Program-made: the position numbers and the translations under genes
Notes under the pieces: generated by a model
The model's database searches: none
The model's input: only the letters and a program-made list of their open reading frames with translations
What the model was told of the DNA's origin: nothing
Shown: piece by piece, positions 1 through 8,542 of the stretch
Position numbering within the stretch: the first letter of the stretch is position 1
Layout of the letters: every line of letters begins with the position of its first letter
NCBI GenBank assembly: GCA_963666865.1
Contig: OY763072.1
Location: 1 to 64,000, forward strand
Direction of reading: 5' to 3'
Source of the DNA: Bin87 sp963666865
Lineage (GTDB): Bacteria; Chloroflexota; Dehalococcoidia; Lucifugimonadales; UBA3495
DNA length: 64,000 bases

Positions 1-355
1 CAGTGGGCACTCTGCTGTTCGTAATCACATCCAATATACCGGGGTTGGCAGAACCGGCATAAGTTCCGCCGCCAGCGAACGTAAAATTGGCCCAGTAACG
101 CTGACGGCCCCCAGGACCGGACAGGTCAAGTTCAACACCCCGTTGCCGCGCGAAGACCTTGGCCAAGATATTGACCAATGGAGATTGGCGTAGGAAAAAG
201 AGCGACAATTTAGACGGCTCTTTGTGAACCGAGCCCCAGATACGCTCCATGGTCCTCGTGGGGTACACCGAACCGTCCGGCGTCACGAAACGAAACTGTG
301 ATATGAAGATGCCGTCGGCATCGTAGAAAACGCGTTCATTGGGCTGCAACGTCAT
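1..355 (-). CDS. Hypothetical protein, 3' end cut by the window edge
   Basis: The frame stays open from an ATG at 355 to the window edge (118 codons seen). A clear ribosome binding site, CCAGGAGG, lies about 7 bases upstream and fixes the start. The visible part opens MTLQPNERVFYDADGI and looks soluble, with no membrane segment or signal peptide. I do not recognise the family. It is the last gene of a minus-strand run of four (2948 to 1), so it is probably co-transcribed with the three membrane or secreted proteins upstream. Confidence 0.65.
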   Translation of the reverse strand, partial: MTLQPNERVFYDADGIFISQFRFVTPDGSVYPTRTMERIWGSVHKEPSKLSLFFLRQSPLVNILAKVFARQRGVELDLSGPGGRQRYWANFTFAGGGTYAGSANPGILDVITNSRVPT

Positions 356-399
356 GCTGTTTCCTCCTGGAAATTTAAGGTACATCCGGGTTTTGCCGG

Positions 400-888
400 T
401 TACGGCTGTTGACCGCCGGAACTGACGCGCTGTGCTACGCTCCTCATCTTGGCCCAGGCTGCGCCGATACGCGGGTTGCGAGCTTTGCTCACGCACCAGC
501 TGACCGGCGCCGGAGCGCTGAGCAGCAGCGTTGCAGCGTAGCCCCACCGAACCGCCATTGCGTCGCCGGCAAGCACCGGCATCAGTAGCGCCGTAATGGT
601 CAGCGTCCAGGCCGGCCATAACCCGCGTCCGCCGCCTAGCTTGATGTAGAGATGAATGGCGGACACCGGGATGATGATGGTGAGCATCGTCAACCCGATA
701 CCCCCTTCGGCATGGTGGTCCAGCTCGGACCACAGTGAGGCGAACAGACCGAAGGCGCTCACAGGCACGCTGTGGTCGTCAACAATCGCCCAGGGCAGCG
801 CCAGCGATGCGATGAGCGCCACGCCGTGAGTGATTTGAAACCATCGTTGCCCGGTGATTTTCCCAATGTCGAAACCGCCGAGGTTCAT
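400..888 (-). CDS. Small four-helix membrane protein of unknown function
   Basis: A 162-residue protein with about four hydrophobic segments (near residues 20-37, 64-83, 92-110 and 113-130) and a basic C-terminal tail (about residues 133-155), which suggests a cytoplasmic end. The ATG at 888 follows the upstream gene's stop by 22 bases, so it is likely translated from the same message; the Shine-Dalgarno is weak. No known motif is visible. Its neighbours are a single-pass coiled-coil protein and a single-pass secreted-domain protein, so the run may encode one envelope assembly; that is inference from position only. Confidence 0.65.
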   Translation of the reverse strand: MNLGGFDIGKITGQRWFQITHGVALIASLALPWAIVDDHSVPVSAFGLFASLWSELDHHAEGGIGLTMLTIIIPVSAIHLYIKLGGGRGLWPAWTLTITALLMPVLAGDAMAVRWGYAATLLLSAPAPVSWCVSKARNPRIGAAWAKMRSVAQRVSSGGQQP

Positions 889-910
889 GCCGTGGCTCAG
901 GGCCGGGGCC

Positions 911-1915
911 TCAGCCGGCGGAGATTGCGGCGGAGAGCGCGTTGGTGCGGCTCTCGAAGGTGTCCAGGCTTTCCAGCAGCAGGGTCACCTGCAAGGACAT
1001 CCCGATGGACTGTTCACCAATCACGGCACGGAAGTCGGCCCGGTTGCGCTGGAATTGGATAAGCCGGTCCATGTCGTGCAGCTTGGTCATGGCGGCGCTG
1101 GATTTGATCTCGACTTCCTCAGCGTTCTGGTTCCATTCCTCGAAGGCCGCGACGTCGGACTGCAGGTCCTGAAACATCCTGTTGCGGAGTTCCGGGTTCT
1201 GCATCTCTGAAACGAGCCGGGTCTGTTCCGCGCGGTACTCCTGCCATAGCCCGCGGGTCTCGCTGATCCGCAGTATCAGCGAGTTGTGCTCTTCGATGGC
1301 AGCCTCATACTGGGGCTGCCAGCTGTCCACCAGCCGCTGTGCGGCTTCCTGATGCGCGGTGAGCGGGGCGTCGCCCTGGATCTCACGGGCCTTCTCATTG
1401 AAGGTCAGCGTGGCCGGCGGGGCAGTGCGGTCGGCGCCTTGGTTGCCTTCCGCTTGGCCGTCGGTGACGGCGCCAATGATACTGGCGGCGACCTGTTCGC
1501 CGGCCGGCGCTCCCGGAACGGTGCCCGAAGCCGGATCCGGTTGTTGCCGGGGATCGGTCTGAACCTGCGTCCCGCCGCCGGATGTGGGTTCCTGCACAAC
1601 CGCCGCCGGCGCCTGGGCTTCCAGGGCCAGGATTTGGATTTCTTGGAAGTCCTGCCGGGTGTCGTGGACCTGTTCGTTGACCCGTCCGGCGGACGCGGCG
1701 ACCCGGCCACCCGCGGTGTCAGGGCGGTCGCTCAATGCGTAACCCACGATGATGGCCAGGAGCATCACGCCGGCCACGATGCCCATGCGCTTGAAGTTCA
1801 GGTGCCTGCGGAGTTTCCTGGCACGGCTCGGGGGGTTGCTCTGGTTCGTTCCGGGACTGTTCTGCCCACCACCCGGGTTTGTCCTGTTGTGGTTCAGCAT
1901 ATTGTAGTTTCGCAT
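911..1915 (-). CDS. Single-pass membrane protein with Ala/Gly/Gln-rich linker and coiled coil
   Basis: The frame begins at a TTG at 1921, but the ATG at 1915 sits 8 bases after GAAAGG and is the better start (334 residues). An Asn/Pro/Ser-rich head and an Arg/Lys cluster precede one membrane helix (about residues 44-60). A Gly/Gln/Pro/Ala-rich linker of about 110 residues follows, then a charged, probably coiled-coil domain (about 180-334) with many Glu, Gln and Arg. The topology suggests a cytoplasmic N-terminus and an outer helical domain. No family recognised. It starts 52 bases after the stop of the DUF3352-like gene and is probably in the same operon. Confidence 0.7.
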   Translation of the reverse strand: MRNYNMLNHNRTNPGGGQNSPGTNQSNPPSRARKLRRHLNFKRMGIVAGVMLLAIIVGYALSDRPDTAGGRVAASAGRVNEQVHDTRQDFQEIQILALEAQAPAAVVQEPTSGGGTQVQTDPRQQPDPASGTVPGAPAGEQVAASIIGAVTDGQAEGNQGADRTAPPATLTFNEKAREIQGDAPLTAHQEAAQRLVDSWQPQYEAAIEEHNSLILRISETRGLWQEYRAEQTRLVSEMQNPELRNRMFQDLQSDVAAFEEWNQNAEEVEIKSSAAMTKLHDMDRLIQFQRNRADFRAVIGEQSIGMSLQVTLLLESLDTFESRTNALSAAISAG

Positions 1916-1967
1916 CGCCAATACCTTTCGTTGCGGTCGCCGCCGTTTGCCGGTATCCGCCGCGAGA

Positions 1968-2948
1968 TCACGACTCCGGGTCCGCGAATTCCGCCGTGCC
2001 GCTGCCGACGACGAACTCGCCCTCAGCCTTCACCTTGCCGACGTCCAGTTCAAGGTCGAAACGAGCAAACATCTCTTCGAGCCAGTCGTCGACGGCAACG
2101 TCGCCTTCTGAAGCGGCGGCGGCTCGTTCTGAGCTGAACATGGCGGCGTACGATGCCGGGATGGAATCGCCGCCATCACTTTCGCCTACTGCGAGTGCAA
2201 TCCCACGACAGCGTTCGATGGGGCAATCGTCACTGCCGATACCGGCAAACCGGAACCATCCGTCGCCGGTACGGGAAAGGATCTCCTTGATGTCGCTGTC
2301 ATCGGCGTCCGCAAGTTTCTCGGGAGTACGGCTCTTGTATGTGAGCAGTTGCTCTACGGCGTCTGGTTCGCCAAGGACGAGATAGTCGTCTTTGGCAAAT
2401 AACGCTACTGCTCCGCCGTCGGGGCATTCCCACAGCTCAAACCCGCGGTAATCGTCGTCCTCGCAATCCGCTCCGTCTTCCAGCTCCTCGCGGAGAACGT
2501 CAAATTCCGAATCGGCCTTCACAATTATCAAAGCGTCGAGGGATTGGTCACCCACAATGGCCAGGGTCGCAACGTCATCATCGTCAATGTCAACATCGGC
2601 TAAAGCATCCAGGAATTGAAACGGACCACCCGATTCATCGTCTTCCCAATACTCGATCAGGTCTTCCGGAGCGTTGCCGTTCGATATGGCCTGATAATCG
2701 AACATCATGATGAACTCGGCGTCCCCCGGAACGTAGGCCAGCACATCGTTGCCACCGGACGCCCCGCCGCTCCCGCCACCGCCAAACACGCCGGTCGTCA
2801 GCAGGACGACCACGATGACTACGATGAGGACCACGGCGCCGATACCGCCGCCGGCGATGCCCAGTGTCTTGCCGGAGATGGTAATCCCGCCCGGTTGGCC
2901 ACCCTGGGGCGCGTCGTCGGATGGTTCTGGTGTTCCATTGGTTGCCAT
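1968..2948 (-). CDS. Membrane-anchored DUF3352-like protein
   Basis: The reading frame extends upstream to 3080, but the ATG at 2948 has GGAGGG 9 bases before it, giving 326 residues (MATNGTPEPSDD...). One strong Val/Ile-rich membrane helix (about 34-52) is followed by a Gly/Ser hinge and an acidic extracytoplasmic domain that opens with YVPGDAEFIMMFDY. This resembles the start of DUF3352-type domains (pro-drug-like 'LPadtal...vd' proteins), whose function is unknown. The domain is very rich in Asp and Glu and carries a few Cys. It heads the minus-strand operon running to the window edge. The family assignment is tentative; the topology is clear. Confidence 0.7.
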   Translation of the reverse strand: MATNGTPEPSDDAPQGGQPGGITISGKTLGIAGGGIGAVVLIVVIVVVLLTTGVFGGGGSGGASGGNDVLAYVPGDAEFIMMFDYQAISNGNAPEDLIEYWEDDESGGPFQFLDALADVDIDDDDVATLAIVGDQSLDALIIVKADSEFDVLREELEDGADCEDDDYRGFELWECPDGGAVALFAKDDYLVLGEPDAVEQLLTYKSRTPEKLADADDSDIKEILSRTGDGWFRFAGIGSDDCPIERCRGIALAVGESDGGDSIPASYAAMFSSERAAAASEGDVAVDDWLEEMFARFDLELDVGKVKAEGEFVVGSGTAEFADPES

Positions 2949-3420
2949 CGTGTTTAGCCCTCCGATATTGAGGTCGATCTGTTCGGCTTGCGGCGGGATG
3001 GCCGGCGCGCCAACGGCGGCCACAACCGTCAGCAGGCCGGCCAGAGGTTGGGAGAAGCCATTCCTACGGGCTGTTGTCAATGGTCTCCAGCGCGTTGCGC
3101 CGAAACTCCATTGGGTTGGAGATATAGAGAATGACTTGGCGCGTGCCGCGAGTCCGCCACATGGTGCCCGCTGTGTGGCAGATGGTCATCGGGGACGGAC
3201 GAATGCACCAATGCGTCGTGGCCCGCCGGCAGCCGGCATGGTGGAAGGAGAGGGAAAGACCGACTCGGCGTTGCCGGACGGAACGGCCAAGTGGTAGCAT
3301 GGACACAGTTCACCCCCCGCGGGTGTGCTACTGGTCGCCGACGCAGAGCCAAAAGCCCGGCGACCTTTCGCTTTTTTGGGAGGGGAACACGTCGCGGCTG
3401 GCGACGGTGGAACCTCCCCC
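2949..3420. other. Intergenic stretch, no supported gene
   Basis: About 470 bases upstream of the DUF3352-like gene. Short overlapping frames exist on both strands but none has both a ribosome binding site and protein-like composition. A plus-strand frame near 3380-3400 encodes the hexapeptide GNTSRL, which recurs with different codons at about 18034-18051 (see findings). A promoter for the minus-strand operon must lie here, but I could not pick a convincing -35/-10 pair. Confidence 0.4.
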
Positions 3421-3551
3421 ACGATTCAGGATAAGGCTACTTGTTGGAGTCGCCGGCGTCCCGATTTAGCGTGAGCCTCGCAGGAGAGGCGCGAGGCCAA
3501 TCCTGAAAAGGACTCACGCTGCGTGACGGGCTATCCGCCCGCGACTCCAAC
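3421..3551. ncRNA. Candidate structured RNA: three-way junction with pseudoknot
   Basis: Five complementary segments are visible. P1 is an 11-bp perfect helix (3443-3453 GTTGGAGTCGC with 3541-3551). Inside it P2 pairs 3468-3475 AGCGTGAG with 3513-3520, and P3 pairs 3475-3481 GCCTCGC with 3491-3497. P4 pairs 3527-3531 CGGGC with 3537-3541. Outside P1, 3425-3432 TTCAGGAT is complementary to 3500-3507 within the P2 loop, which would make a pseudoknot or a switch. P2/P3 share G3475 and P1/P4 share G3541, so not all pairs form at once. The strand is undetermined. No known RNA class was recognised. Confidence 0.4.
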
Positions 3552-3639
3552 GCCGCCAATTTCCCACATCGGATGAATCCCGTCAAGTGGCTGTGCTCGT
3601 CCGGCACATATTGGGAAAACGGGGACCAGCGTCCAACTG

Positions 3640-3895
3640 CGATTGTGGCAACAGGCGCGCCGCCGGCAGCGCCGAGTAACTCCCGCCGCCGGTTCCACGA
3701 TCTCCAGGTCCACTTCCTTCGGACGGTCGTACCGCGCCAGGGCAGAGATGATGCTGGTCCACCCAGAGGAGCAGGCGGCTGGAAGCGTCACCGTTTCTAC
3801 GATCCGGCCGCTGAACTCGGCGATGATTTCACCGTCCGTCTGCGTCAACCGGACGCGCCGGGGGCCACGGGTCCTGCCCCGTTCCGGACCGGTTG
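3640..3895 (-). pseudogene. Decayed copy of the adjacent DNA methyltransferase
   Basis: Minus-strand translation gives pieces matching the intact gene at 4505-5188, but in different frames: a TDGEIIAEF..RI segment against NGDVIAEF..RI, LLLWVDQHHLC against LFLWVDKYHLC, LEIV, and AAGSYS against DPAAGSYS. The catalytic-motif end is joined directly to the middle of the gene, so about 237 bp present in the intact copy are missing. The intact copy has GGTCCAC at both ends of that stretch (4588 and 4825), which fits deletion by short direct repeats. The N-terminal third, including the DPQY motif, is absent. Clearly non-functional. Confidence 0.7.
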
Positions 3896-3948
3896 ATTGT
3901 CCGGCAGGCCGAACCCATGCCCGCCTGCGGCCTCTAGCCCGCGTCGCC

Positions 3949-3996
3949 ATCACCCCCGTAGCGGCCGGCAACGCGCCGGGCCGCTACGGGGGTGAT
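3949..3996. repeat. Perfect 18-bp inverted repeat (long hairpin)
   Basis: Arms at 3949-3966 (ATCACCCCCGTAGCGGCC) and 3979-3996 are perfectly complementary around a 12-base loop. There is no T-tract on either side, so it is not a typical intrinsic terminator. It lies between the methyltransferase remnant and a small plus-strand gene. It may be a solo palindromic repeat. Confidence 0.75.
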
Positions 3997-4079
3997 CCAG
4001 GCCAATTCCTTGCACCGTAACCCATTCGATACCAAGTACCGTTTCCCGCCCTTCAGACGTTGCCAGGAGACCGTACGCC

Positions 4080-4550
4080 ATGCCGATACCCGAAAATGCC
4101 GAGCAGGTTTGCATCCCCTGCCGGAACTGCCCCAGGGAGCATTTCCTTTACGTTGACCACGACACTCGCCAAGTCCTGGCCTACCACGGGTCCGGCACCC
4201 TGGTCCTATCCGGCGAATCCCTGCCCGCCGCCTGCAACCGGCTTCTCAACGCGCCCTGCGACGAATGCCGTCGCGTCAGGAAACTTGGACCGGGATTTCA
4301 TAGCCCGCTCCCTAGCCGACGTCCCCGACGAAACCGATGGCGAGCCAAGCCGGGAAGCGGACGCGGATCCGCCGCCGTGGAACTGAAACCGAATGCCCTG
4401 GGAAAGTCGGCAGAGCTTCGGAATGCCGCGAGCCGCGTGCGCCGCACCCGTCTCATTGCGCAGGCGTTGGCAGCCGTTGACGCCGCAACCCGACGGGCCG
4501 TCCGCTATCCGAAACCGACGTCGCAGCCCAGAAATTGCCGCCCAGCCTGA
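4080..4550 (+). CDS. Small cysteine-containing hypothetical protein
   Basis: The ATG at 4080 follows AGGAGA by 9 bases. The first 65 residues look protein-like and hold paired cysteines (CIPCRNC near the start, then C..C at about 59-62), which could bind a metal. The rest is Arg/Ala/Pro-rich and less convincing, and the last 46 bases overlap the 3' end of the convergent methyltransferase. The true end may be earlier if a frameshift exists. A competing overlapping frame starts at 4060. No family recognised. Confidence 0.4.
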   Translation: MPIPENAEQVCIPCRNCPREHFLYVDHDTRQVLAYHGSGTLVLSGESLPAACNRLLNAPCDECRRVRKLGPGFHSPLPSRRPRRNRWRAKPGSGRGSAAVELKPNALGKSAELRNAASRVRRTRLIAQALAAVDAATRRAVRYPKPTSQPRNCRPA

Positions 4551-5188
4551 TGCGCCGCCGCCATCACCGAGTAACTCCCGGCCGCCGGGTCCACCACCAC
4601 GTCGCCGGCCTCGGTGACCGCCTCAATCAACGCGGCTTGCAGGTTCACCGGCTTGGGGTGAACCGCCCCGTTCCGGCTTACCCGCTCCGTCCACACGTCG
4701 GGGATGTCGCGCTTCTTCCAGCCCGCGTTCACCCGGAAGGGCGGCTGCTGGATGACCAGCAGGTATTCGACGCAGCGCCGCGTGCGGTAACCCATGCCCA
4801 TACGCCCCTTGTTCCACGTCACCAGGTCCACGATCTCCAGACCCGTGCCTTCCAGCCAGTCTTCCACGCCGGAGCAGAGGTGATACTTGTCCACCCAGAG
4901 GAACAGATGACCGGAGGTCGTCAATACTCTGGCGATCCTGGCAATGAACTCGGCGATGACGTCGCCGTTCATCTGCGGCAATGCGCCGCGCTGGCGGCCA
5001 CGGCGCTCGCCCTCGTTCCCGTACTTCATCTTGTCCAACACGCCCCGGTACTGAGGGTCAAAGATGCACAGGGGGACAGCGCCGAGCGGAATGCTCCTCA
5101 GCAGTTCCAAACCGTCAAAGCGGTTCCGCTGGTTCAGCGGCAACGGCCAAGTTGACGCCACCGGGTTTCCGGCATGAGCGGTTGTCAT
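4505..5188 (-). CDS. Adenine-type DNA methyltransferase
   Basis: A 227-residue enzyme predicted to transfer a methyl group from S-adenosylmethionine to DNA. The catalytic motif comes first as DPQY (about residues 44-47; the usual form is DPPY), and the SAM-binding motif DPAAGSY comes near residue 197, the order of the beta class. The helix FLWVDKYHL lies between them. The ATG at 5188 is preceded by AAAGGAG four bases upstream; an upstream TTG is less likely. No restriction endonuclease is adjacent, so it may be an orphan or phage-type enzyme. A deleted copy lies directly downstream at 3640-3895. The Pro-to-Gln change in the catalytic motif leaves activity uncertain. Confidence 0.75.
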   Translation of the reverse strand: MTTAHAGNPVASTWPLPLNQRNRFDGLELLRSIPLGAVPLCIFDPQYRGVLDKMKYGNEGERRGRQRGALPQMNGDVIAEFIARIARVLTTSGHLFLWVDKYHLCSGVEDWLEGTGLEIVDLVTWNKGRMGMGYRTRRCVEYLLVIQQPPFRVNAGWKKRDIPDVWTERVSRNGAVHPKPVNLQAALIEAVTEAGDVVVDPAAGSYSVMAAAHQAGRQFLGCDVGFG

Positions 5189-5477
5189 CAATCTCCTTTC
5201 CCCGCTGGGTATCCCACTCTGACCGCGTGGTCAACCCATGTTACAAGCTCGTGGGCGCCCGCTTCACCCTCGGCAGGAGCGAAACCAGGCCCGTGATGGC
5301 GCTGCTTTCGCCGGCGCGCGTCCGTTCTCCAGTGCAACTTTTCGCCATCAACCTTGCTTTGCGCCAAGTGCCGCACCACTGGCGACAACATCCACCAAAG
5401 GGTGCGGACGGGATGACCAACCGTGCCTCACGTTACCCAATGCCCGCCGTACACCGAGACAACCCGGAGGTAATTTT

Positions 5478-7202
5478 TTGATTTCACCCATCATCCATCG
5501 TTTGCAACCGGAGCTGGACGACCAGCAGCGGGCTGTGGTCGGCCACCTGGAAGGTCCCCTGCTGGTGGTCGCCGGCCCCGGCGCCGGCAAGACCCGCTGC
5601 GTCGTGTGGCGCGCCGTCAACTTGCTGCTGCTGGACCGGGTCAGCCCCGCCGAGCTGGTGATGTGCACCTTCTCCAAGCGCGCCGCCCACGAGCTGCGCC
5701 AGCGCTTCACCGCCGCCGCTCAGACCGCCGGCTGCGCCGACGACCTTTCCGCCGTGCGCGTCGCGACCGCGCATAGCCTTTGCTGGCGTATCCTGCGCAA
5801 ACACGCAACCGGCGCCGGCCGCAAACCCGACTATCGCCTGCTCGACGAGTTCGCCCAACTGGACCTGATGAACGCTCACTTTCACCGCATCTTCGGTCCC
5901 GACCGGGACACTCTCTACCGCCACGGGTGGCGCGCCGACGAGTTCGCGCTGCGCCAGGCCCGCCGCTACTTCGAGCGTATCGCCGAGGAAGCCATCGACC
6001 TGGACGTGTTGGCGGACGCCGACGATCCATTCCACGCCGCCCTGGGCCGCTGCTGCCTGCGCTACGAAGCCATACTGGATGAGGCTAACGTCTTGGACCT
6101 CTCCCGGCTACAGACGAAAGCCGATCAACTGTTGCAGGATGATAGTATCGCCCAGCGCGTGGGCGCCGGCATCCGCCACCTGATGGTGGACGAGTACCAG
6201 GACACCGGCTGCGTTCAGGAACGCATCCTGCTGCGCCTGGCTGAGGTTCACGGCAATCCTTGCGTAGTTGGCGACGACGACCAGAGCATCTACCGCTTCC
6301 GCGGCGCCAGCGTCCGCAACCTGCTGGAGTTCCCGAAACGCTTTCCCGACGCCACCGTCCGCCGTCTCACCGTCAACTATCGCTCCCACTCCGGCATCGT
6401 GAGGGCCTTTGACCGCTGGATGGCATCCGCAGATTGGAGCAACCCGGAACCCGGCGGCACTCCCTTCCGCCACCACAAGACGATCAAGCCCCACAATGCC
6501 CATTGCCACGCCGATTACCCGTCGGTGATCGCCGTGTTGGGGAATGGCGCAACCGACGAGGCGCGCCGATTGGCGGAGTTTCTGCGGCTGCTCAGGACGC
6601 GCGGGGTCATCACCGACTACGCGCAGGCGGCGCTGCTGCTGCACAGCGTCAAGGAGCGGGCCTGCGGCCATTACCTCGGCGCCTTCGCCGACGCCGACGT
6701 TCCCTATCACCATGCCCCAGCCACTTCCCGCCGGCTGCAACCCGACTTCCCAAGTGGGCGGGTGTGCGTCACCACCATCCACCAGGCCAAGGGTCTGGAG
6801 TGGCCGGTGGTTGCGGTGGGTTCGTTGGACGGTTTCGGCGGCGATGATGAAGTGGGCTTTGACTTGGAATCTTACTTTCCCCGCCCGACTTTCGAGCCGC
6901 CGGAGCGCATCCCGGACTTCGACCGGATGCGCCAGCACTACGTGGCTTTCTCCCGGGCCAGGAACCTGCTGGTTCTCACCGCCGCCGCGCCGCCCGCTAA
7001 TCATTTCGCCACCATCTGGGAAGGTCTGTCCCGCTGGCCCTGCCTGAACGCCGCCGCACGGGACCAACTGCTCCGACAGCGGTTTGCCACTGAGCAGCCA
7101 TGCGGCACGTCGGCGCCAGCCATCAGCCTGGTCATCCCTAGCGTCAACCGGCTGAGCCTGCGGCCGGGCGGACGCCGGCCGGCCCGCGCCAAGCCCGGCT
7201 GA
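5478..7202 (+). CDS. UvrD/PcrA-like superfamily 1 DNA helicase
   Basis: An ATP-dependent 3'-5' DNA helicase by family. The frame is open from 5238, but a TTG at 5478 has GGAGG seven bases upstream and places the Q motif (LDDQQRAVV) at the very start, giving 574 residues. Visible motifs are the Walker A GPGAGKT (33-39), VDEYQDT near 237, DDDQSIYRFRGA, NYRS, TTIHQAKGLEW and YVAFSRARN. It is shorter than typical UvrD (about 720) because the C-terminal region after motif VI is brief. It is divergent from the methyltransferase gene and stands alone. It could serve repair or a mobile element; nothing in the sequence decides this. Confidence 0.88.
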   Translation: MISPIIHRLQPELDDQQRAVVGHLEGPLLVVAGPGAGKTRCVVWRAVNLLLLDRVSPAELVMCTFSKRAAHELRQRFTAAAQTAGCADDLSAVRVATAHSLCWRILRKHATGAGRKPDYRLLDEFAQLDLMNAHFHRIFGPDRDTLYRHGWRADEFALRQARRYFERIAEEAIDLDVLADADDPFHAALGRCCLRYEAILDEANVLDLSRLQTKADQLLQDDSIAQRVGAGIRHLMVDEYQDTGCVQERILLRLAEVHGNPCVVGDDDQSIYRFRGASVRNLLEFPKRFPDATVRRLTVNYRSHSGIVRAFDRWMASADWSNPEPGGTPFRHHKTIKPHNAHCHADYPSVIAVLGNGATDEARRLAEFLRLLRTRGVITDYAQAALLLHSVKERACGHYLGAFADADVPYHHAPATSRRLQPDFPSGRVCVTTIHQAKGLEWPVVAVGSLDGFGGDDEVGFDLESYFPRPTFEPPERIPDFDRMRQHYVAFSRARNLLVLTAAAPPANHFATIWEGLSRWPCLNAAARDQLLRQRFATEQPCGTSAPAISLVIPSVNRLSLRPGGRRPARAKPG

Positions 7203-7378
7203 TTTCTTCCGTTCACCCAATCAGCGCACTGTTAATCGCCGGCGCCGACGCAAGACCTAGATCGCCGGTACGGAAATAGGACGCCTTGTCGCCGCTGACC
7301 CAGCCAAACCATCCCCTTGACCGGCGATAACCGCCAACCCGCCGCCAGGGCTGACGGTATTGAAATGGACTGACAACG
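7203..7378. other. Short convergent intergenic region
   Basis: Between the helicase stop and the convergent coiled-coil gene. No clear terminator hairpin with a T-tract and no small gene was found. Confidence 0.4.
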
Positions 7379-8071
7379 TTACTGCGGCGTCAGATCCCGT
7401 TGACTGAATTCAAACCACAGCACCCCGCCCTTGTCCACCAGCTCCTGCACTTCCCGGTCGTTCTGCCGGCTGGCGACCACCGCCACGGCAGCCACTCCCG
7501 TGAACCTGGTCAGGAACTCGGCGTTCCTCACCGCTCGTTCGACGTCCCTTTGGTCTGCGGTGTAGGACGCTTCCGCCGCCAGGTACAACTCGTTGCCTAC
7601 CCGGTCCAGCGCCCGGCCCACCAAGTCCGCTTGGTAGAAGCTCCGCCTGGTTCCGGGGTCAATGTCCGATGGGCTATTCTGGCGCAGCATCCGCCTCAGG
7701 TCCTGGCCGTTCAACGCTTCCACCAGCTCGAAGCCCAGGCGTTCCGCGATGTCGTCGGCCATCTCCCGGGCGATGCGCCCGGCCACGTGCCCTTTCAGGT
7801 CGCCCAGATCGTCGGTGATCCGCTGCAGGCGCCGTTCCACCCTGGCGTTGGTTTCCTTCTGGTCCTCGATGAACTCGGCGACGCTGGCGTTGAAGGCCTT
7901 CTGGTCTTCGATGAAGTCGTTGACGTAAGCGGCGAACTGAGCAAAGCGCTCCGGCAGTTGCAGCAGTTCCTCGCCCAGCAGCAGGCTGCGGACTTCGTCG
8001 CGGAAGTCGGGGTCGCTGCGCAGGGTTTGCAGGAATCGGGCGCGGTCGGCGTCGTTCATCGTGGTGGTCAT
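7379..8071 (-). CDS. Coiled-coil protein with possible nuclease-like C-terminal domain
   Basis: A 230-residue protein. Residues 1-45 are charged and helical; about 45-95 form a coiled coil (FIEDQKAFNASVAEFIEDQK...). The C-terminal half ends in a segment of the type E.sYTADQRDVERAV..AEFLTRF..VAAVAVVASR, which resembles the core of DUF3782-type PD-(D/E)XK-like proteins; this is tentative. The ATG has GAGG eight bases upstream. A paralogue at 14044-14622 has decayed, while the downstream plus-strand Cys-rich gene (8315) also has a paralogue (16373), so the two genes seem to have been duplicated together. Function unknown. Confidence 0.65.
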   Translation of the reverse strand: MTTTMNDADRARFLQTLRSDPDFRDEVRSLLLGEELLQLPERFAQFAAYVNDFIEDQKAFNASVAEFIEDQKETNARVERRLQRITDDLGDLKGHVAGRIAREMADDIAERLGFELVEALNGQDLRRMLRQNSPSDIDPGTRRSFYQADLVGRALDRVGNELYLAAEASYTADQRDVERAVRNAEFLTRFTGVAAVAVVASRQNDREVQELVDKGGVLWFEFSQRDLTPQ

Positions 8072-8314
8072 TACGGTGGCCTCGTCTCACGATTATACCA
8101 GCAAGTCCCGTTCCCAGGCGGGCTTGCGGTCCGCCGGCGTGGTTGGAGATTGAACAGGTGGAACGGGCCGGGCTGTAATCCCTCGATGGCAGCGGGCCGG
8201 CGCCCTACACAGCATTGGAGTAGTACTGCTGACAAGGGTAGCGGCATCCCCACCCATCGACCTGATCCGGGCGGCCAACGGTTGAACCGCTACTCGATTA
8301 TCAAAGAGGACCAC

Positions 8315-8542
8315 ATGATCAGCTTCTGGATGCTGGCCACCTGCCAGTGCGGAGTGTTCGCCAGAGCCCACATCGAATTCTGCCGGTACTGCTTCGGCGG
8401 CGACGTTTTCGTCAACCACGGGGGATGCGGGCCCCAGCTCACGACTTATCACGAATACCGCTGTCCCCGGCGCGACTACGACTTGGACCCGCCTGCCGAA
8501 GCGCCCGGCGGAGACCGCTCCGGTGATCCCGACGGCGGTTGA
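8315..8542 (+). CDS. 75-residue cysteine/histidine-rich protein, copy 1
   Basis: The ATG at 8315 follows AAAGAGGA by four bases. The protein has C.CGVF, FCRYC.GGDV, GC, YH and C spaced as in a small zinc-binding domain, then an acidic, Pro/Gly-rich tail. It has a 75-residue homologue at 16373-16600 of exactly the same length, with the ISFW start and all Cys positions kept. Conservation of protein but not of flanking DNA argues that this is a real gene family. No known family recognised. Confidence 0.7.
   Translation: MISFWMLATCQCGVFARAHIEFCRYCFGGDVFVNHGGCGPQLTTYHEYRCPRRDYDLDPPAEAPGGDRSGDPDGG

Noticed and set aside
1..355. DUF6232-like membrane protein
   Set aside because: The opening has a faint resemblance, but the expected pair of membrane helices is absent in the visible part.
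3421..3551. Omega-RNA or self-cleaving ribozyme
   Set aside because: No TnpB or IscB gene is near, and no hammerhead or twister core sequence is visible; kept only as an unknown structured RNA.
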